30,082 nt of DNA, from positions 1 to 30,082 of IMG/VR virus record IMGVR_UViG_3300025890_000088; one strand, given 5' to 3'. This document shows, in pieces, positions 28,901-30,082 of this stretch. Made by a program: the position numbers and the translations under genes. Position 1 is the first letter of the stretch; every line of letters starts with the position of its first letter. This DNA is from a virus. Under the pieces are notes generated by a model. The model made no database searches, had not been told where the DNA came from, and saw only the letters and a list, made by a program, of their open reading frames with translations.

Positions 28901-30082
28901 AAACACAGGACTGTTTGTCGTTGCGTCTTGGAACAGTCGATCTACTGCATTGGGGTTGTGAGCAATCTGAAACAATGGAGCAGCATCTCTAGAAGTCGGT
29001 GCAGGTTCCATGAGTTTATATACAAGCGGGTCTATTACTTCTAACAAAGACTTCTGTACTGGAGGTTTACCACCAAGCTCAAATCCGATCCTTTGAAATA
29101 TACGGCGTACTGCTTCTAGAAGTCTTTGATAGGCTGTGCCGTATCTGTTAGGGTCTAATAGTTCAGACAGAGTAGACCGCATCTGTTGGTTCGAAGGTAA
29201 CTCAGCAACAAACTCATCAAAGTTATAGGCACTAGGAAAAGCTTCTTTGACATCGTTGTATATCTTACGAAGTGTCTGCACAGGCGCGGATTGTGGATTG
29301 TTTGCTATATACGAAGACATAACAGCGTGACCCGCTTCATGTAGGAATGTGTGTTCTGTCGTTGGTACGTTGGTATTAAAGGTTATTGTATTTGTTTTAG
29401 GATTAAACAATCCTGCTATCTGTTCGCCTTTATTCTCAAAACGTACTTGAGTGTTCCCTGCATACTTAGCAAAAGTTTTTGCAAACATCCTAGAGGCGGG
29501 GTTTGCGTCTGCAGCATACCGTCTTAGTGCATCAGCTAAATTGTTGTCCTCTAACATAGTCATGACTGTAGGATCTAAAGGTCGATTTCGATCCGTAACA
29601 AATTGAGTGAAGAGAGCATCTTTTTTGTTAAACAAGTCTGGAAGACCTAGAGAAACGTCTCTGTCCTGAGTTAGGTCTTCGTAAGTAAGCCCTTCTCCAT
29701 ATAAACTCGCTAATAAATTTTTGTCTTCTCTGTACTTCGCCCGCATAGAGTTCCTTCTAAACTCTAGCTTTTCCATCGCACGGAGAGCGTTTTCGTCATT
29801 AGCTCTGTTAGCAGTCTTAAAGTTTAATGAACGCTCTTCTGCTTTCGTGAGAAACTCTGTCCTGTCTAGTTTAGATAGCGCAGACTCTGTATCTAAATCC
29901 ACTACGTCTGTGCTTAGTCCTTCTATCTCTGAAGGTAATGAGATACCAGTTGCTAGTCTTTCTTGTCTTTCTTGTTCTACTTGCTCTCTTTCTAACTGAT
30001 CGTTTAGAGTATCTTTTGCTTCTGCCTCGTCTTTCTTTACTTTAGCTGCCATTGCTTCGGCTTGCGTAGGTTTGGGTTTACC
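25949..30082 (-). CDS. Giant virion-associated protein with zinc-protease motif (5' end outside window)
   Basis: At least 1367 residues. The first Met in the window (30052) has no ribosome site and the frame stays open to the edge ('GKPKPTQAEA' before it), so the true start is probably outside. From that Met: charged N-terminus, then a gluzincin-like motif 'TTEHTFLHEAGHAVM' (HEAGH 238-242) with 'DEFVAELPSN' (280-288) as a possible third ligand; long helical body; and hydrophobic segments near the C-terminal third ('GAVIFMYKRYGVSMIGML', 'GIYGSSGLLAGVYGMPGFGLATTVIDTVMAAMG'). Proteins of this type are usually ejected or tail-associated virion proteins that open the cell envelope. It would be the last late gene on a circular map. 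Confidence 0.85.
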   Translation of the reverse strand, partial: GKPKPTQAEAMAAKVKKDEAEAKDTLNDQLEREQVEQERQERLATGISLPSEIEGLSTDVVDLDTESALSKLDRTEFLTKAEERSLNFKTANRANDENALRAMEKLEFRRNSMRAKYREDKNLLASLYGEGLTYEDLTQDRDVSLGLPDLFNKKDALFTQFVTDRNRPLDPTVMTMLEDNNLADALRRYAADANPASRMFAKTFAKYAGNTQVRFENKGEQIAGLFNPKTNTITFNTNVPTTEHTFLHEAGHAVMSSYIANNPQSAPVQTLRKIYNDVKEAFPSAYNFDEFVAELPSNQQMRSTLSELLDPNRYGTAYQRLLEAVRRIFQRIGFELGGKPPVQKSLLEVIDPLVYKLMEPAPTSRDAAPLFQIAHNPNAVDRLFQDATTNSPVFDETAYNKFDELTKQTPKDWSQDKLGTFKGWVLKATPLHYVTRMAEKFSPSAASINNLVNQSGGELQSGYDKVNQVNDGIVKWANKSSKKNIAAWNRINNVGTSYQVNPALSETEARDKYAPDVYKVYEIARKDYKRLQRVDRGEPIRLYHQSQNMFKGLVEDVINAVDTRLEASGVPEQSRAAIRDTFYTNLIKKGKLEPYTPLQREPGDYWLALNAIDPLTGRIERYTDSFQGEQARDRAREVIVADARQNILNAPEGSSARIALESRTQGMSQMSETDALNDILAVESTQELDATSFMRRAPNASFVNELMSKLESSGELSADTKNEIADVILKTLPETSYLQSFRMRKGGDLIKARMGYNEDSIKAISDRSRSLIRQTVNIKYKAKMQQALGKVEKEMNESGGNRIDKNELLNSLRETVKDGPIPERSRASRALTGFGFNMTLGMNISGGLVNLTQIPLVTLPYLGAKYGYPTTMRGIKGAMSLMKNSGGTRTIMGYGTDANNQPIETEVGSGYSISNVDPRNLTNTQRRILNKQDVTPEELQVFIDTGVDLGQFKRSLDHEILDVDRMGGFWSKFNKFTGFIQHHTERVNREAALFAAFRGGLRKLSPEQRANPDLVLKAAQDAVYDTETTNGGIAAAAAPELGRKNIGAVIFMYKRYGVSMIGMLTEMVMKITKGSPADRRLALFQLAGIYGSSGLLAGVYGMPGFGLATTVIDTVMAAMGMDPGGEDDDAKTMARAYLHDGVYRGGVNYFTGVNISSRVGLSELIYRDSMMDRDWPLLFRAIEQLGGPVVGITLNTGRGATQILEGAADGDMNKLRRGIETISPAAIKNMQKAARFAQDGGAYTMDGKPIVADIADGHLVAQFFGFSPSAYSAQMATNSQTMRLQKAILRKRRSIYNMYARAYFDGDVSGLQRAGERIAEYNQRYPGYPILQDNLEKSIRGRIRQRTGAYNGLTLNPRLKNILVEQAERYGDPTIFN

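Overview
The window is about 30 kb of a tailed double-stranded DNA phage (Caudoviricetes). It carries a terminase pair, an 800-residue portal, a scaffold protein, the first codons of a capsid gene, a family A DNA polymerase with phage helicases and nucleases, and many short genes packed with ATGA/GTGA/TAATG overlaps. No bacterial housekeeping gene, integrase, tRNA, rRNA or CRISPR array was seen. The style of the small proteins (zinc ribbon 'AICIDCG', short proteins ending 'RVWR', a capsid N-terminus 'MATTAAPQGLKPV') recalls uncultured aquatic bacteriophages. The host cannot be named from the sequence. Promoters look sigma70-like, so host RNA polymerase is probably used.

Layout. Bases 1-6801 (minus strand) are the head and packaging module. 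In transcription order it holds a probable small terminase, the large terminase, portal, a 62-residue protein, a GroES-like co-chaperonin, scaffold, a 147-residue head-associated protein, and the start of a probable major capsid gene. Bases 6802-7101 are a divergent control region. Bases 7102-25851 (plus strand) are the early/replication module. It starts with a stand-alone 213-residue gene closed by a strong terminator, then a ~665-base non-coding block full of repeats (possible origin), then a consensus promoter and a long run of about 26 genes. That run includes a MoxR ATPase/VWA metallopeptidase cassette, an XRE regulator, a VRR-NUC nuclease, DNA polymerase A, a PD-(D/E)XK nuclease, an SNF2-type helicase, a small excisionase-like HTH protein, a gp2.5-like ssDNA-binding protein and a 925-residue primase-helicase. 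A terminator at 25922 closes the module. Bases 25949-30082 (minus strand) are one giant virion-type protein with a zinc-protease motif; its reading frame is still open at the window edge. If the genome is circular or circularly permuted, the minus-strand late operon would start at 6801, leave at base 1, re-enter at 30082 and end at 25949, converging on the early operon.

The most striking non-gene signal is a family of ten 18-bp palindromes, consensus GTTATTA-N4-TAATAAC, scattered from 7054 to 20001 and absent from both minus-strand modules. Some sit directly after stop codons and some lie inside genes. Two coding copies have changed both arms together. This looks like a dispersed operator system comparable in layout to the 'stoperators' of mycobacteriophage L5, possibly read by one of the HTH proteins encoded here or by the 213-residue first gene. 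An RNA-hairpin role is the alternative. Other unexplained structure includes a GTAAC/GTTAC iteron cluster (8046-8315), CAGACATGTCTG palindromes, a 25-bp direct repeat, three consecutive perfect hairpins after the XRE gene, and a C-terminal domain shared by two otherwise different early proteins.
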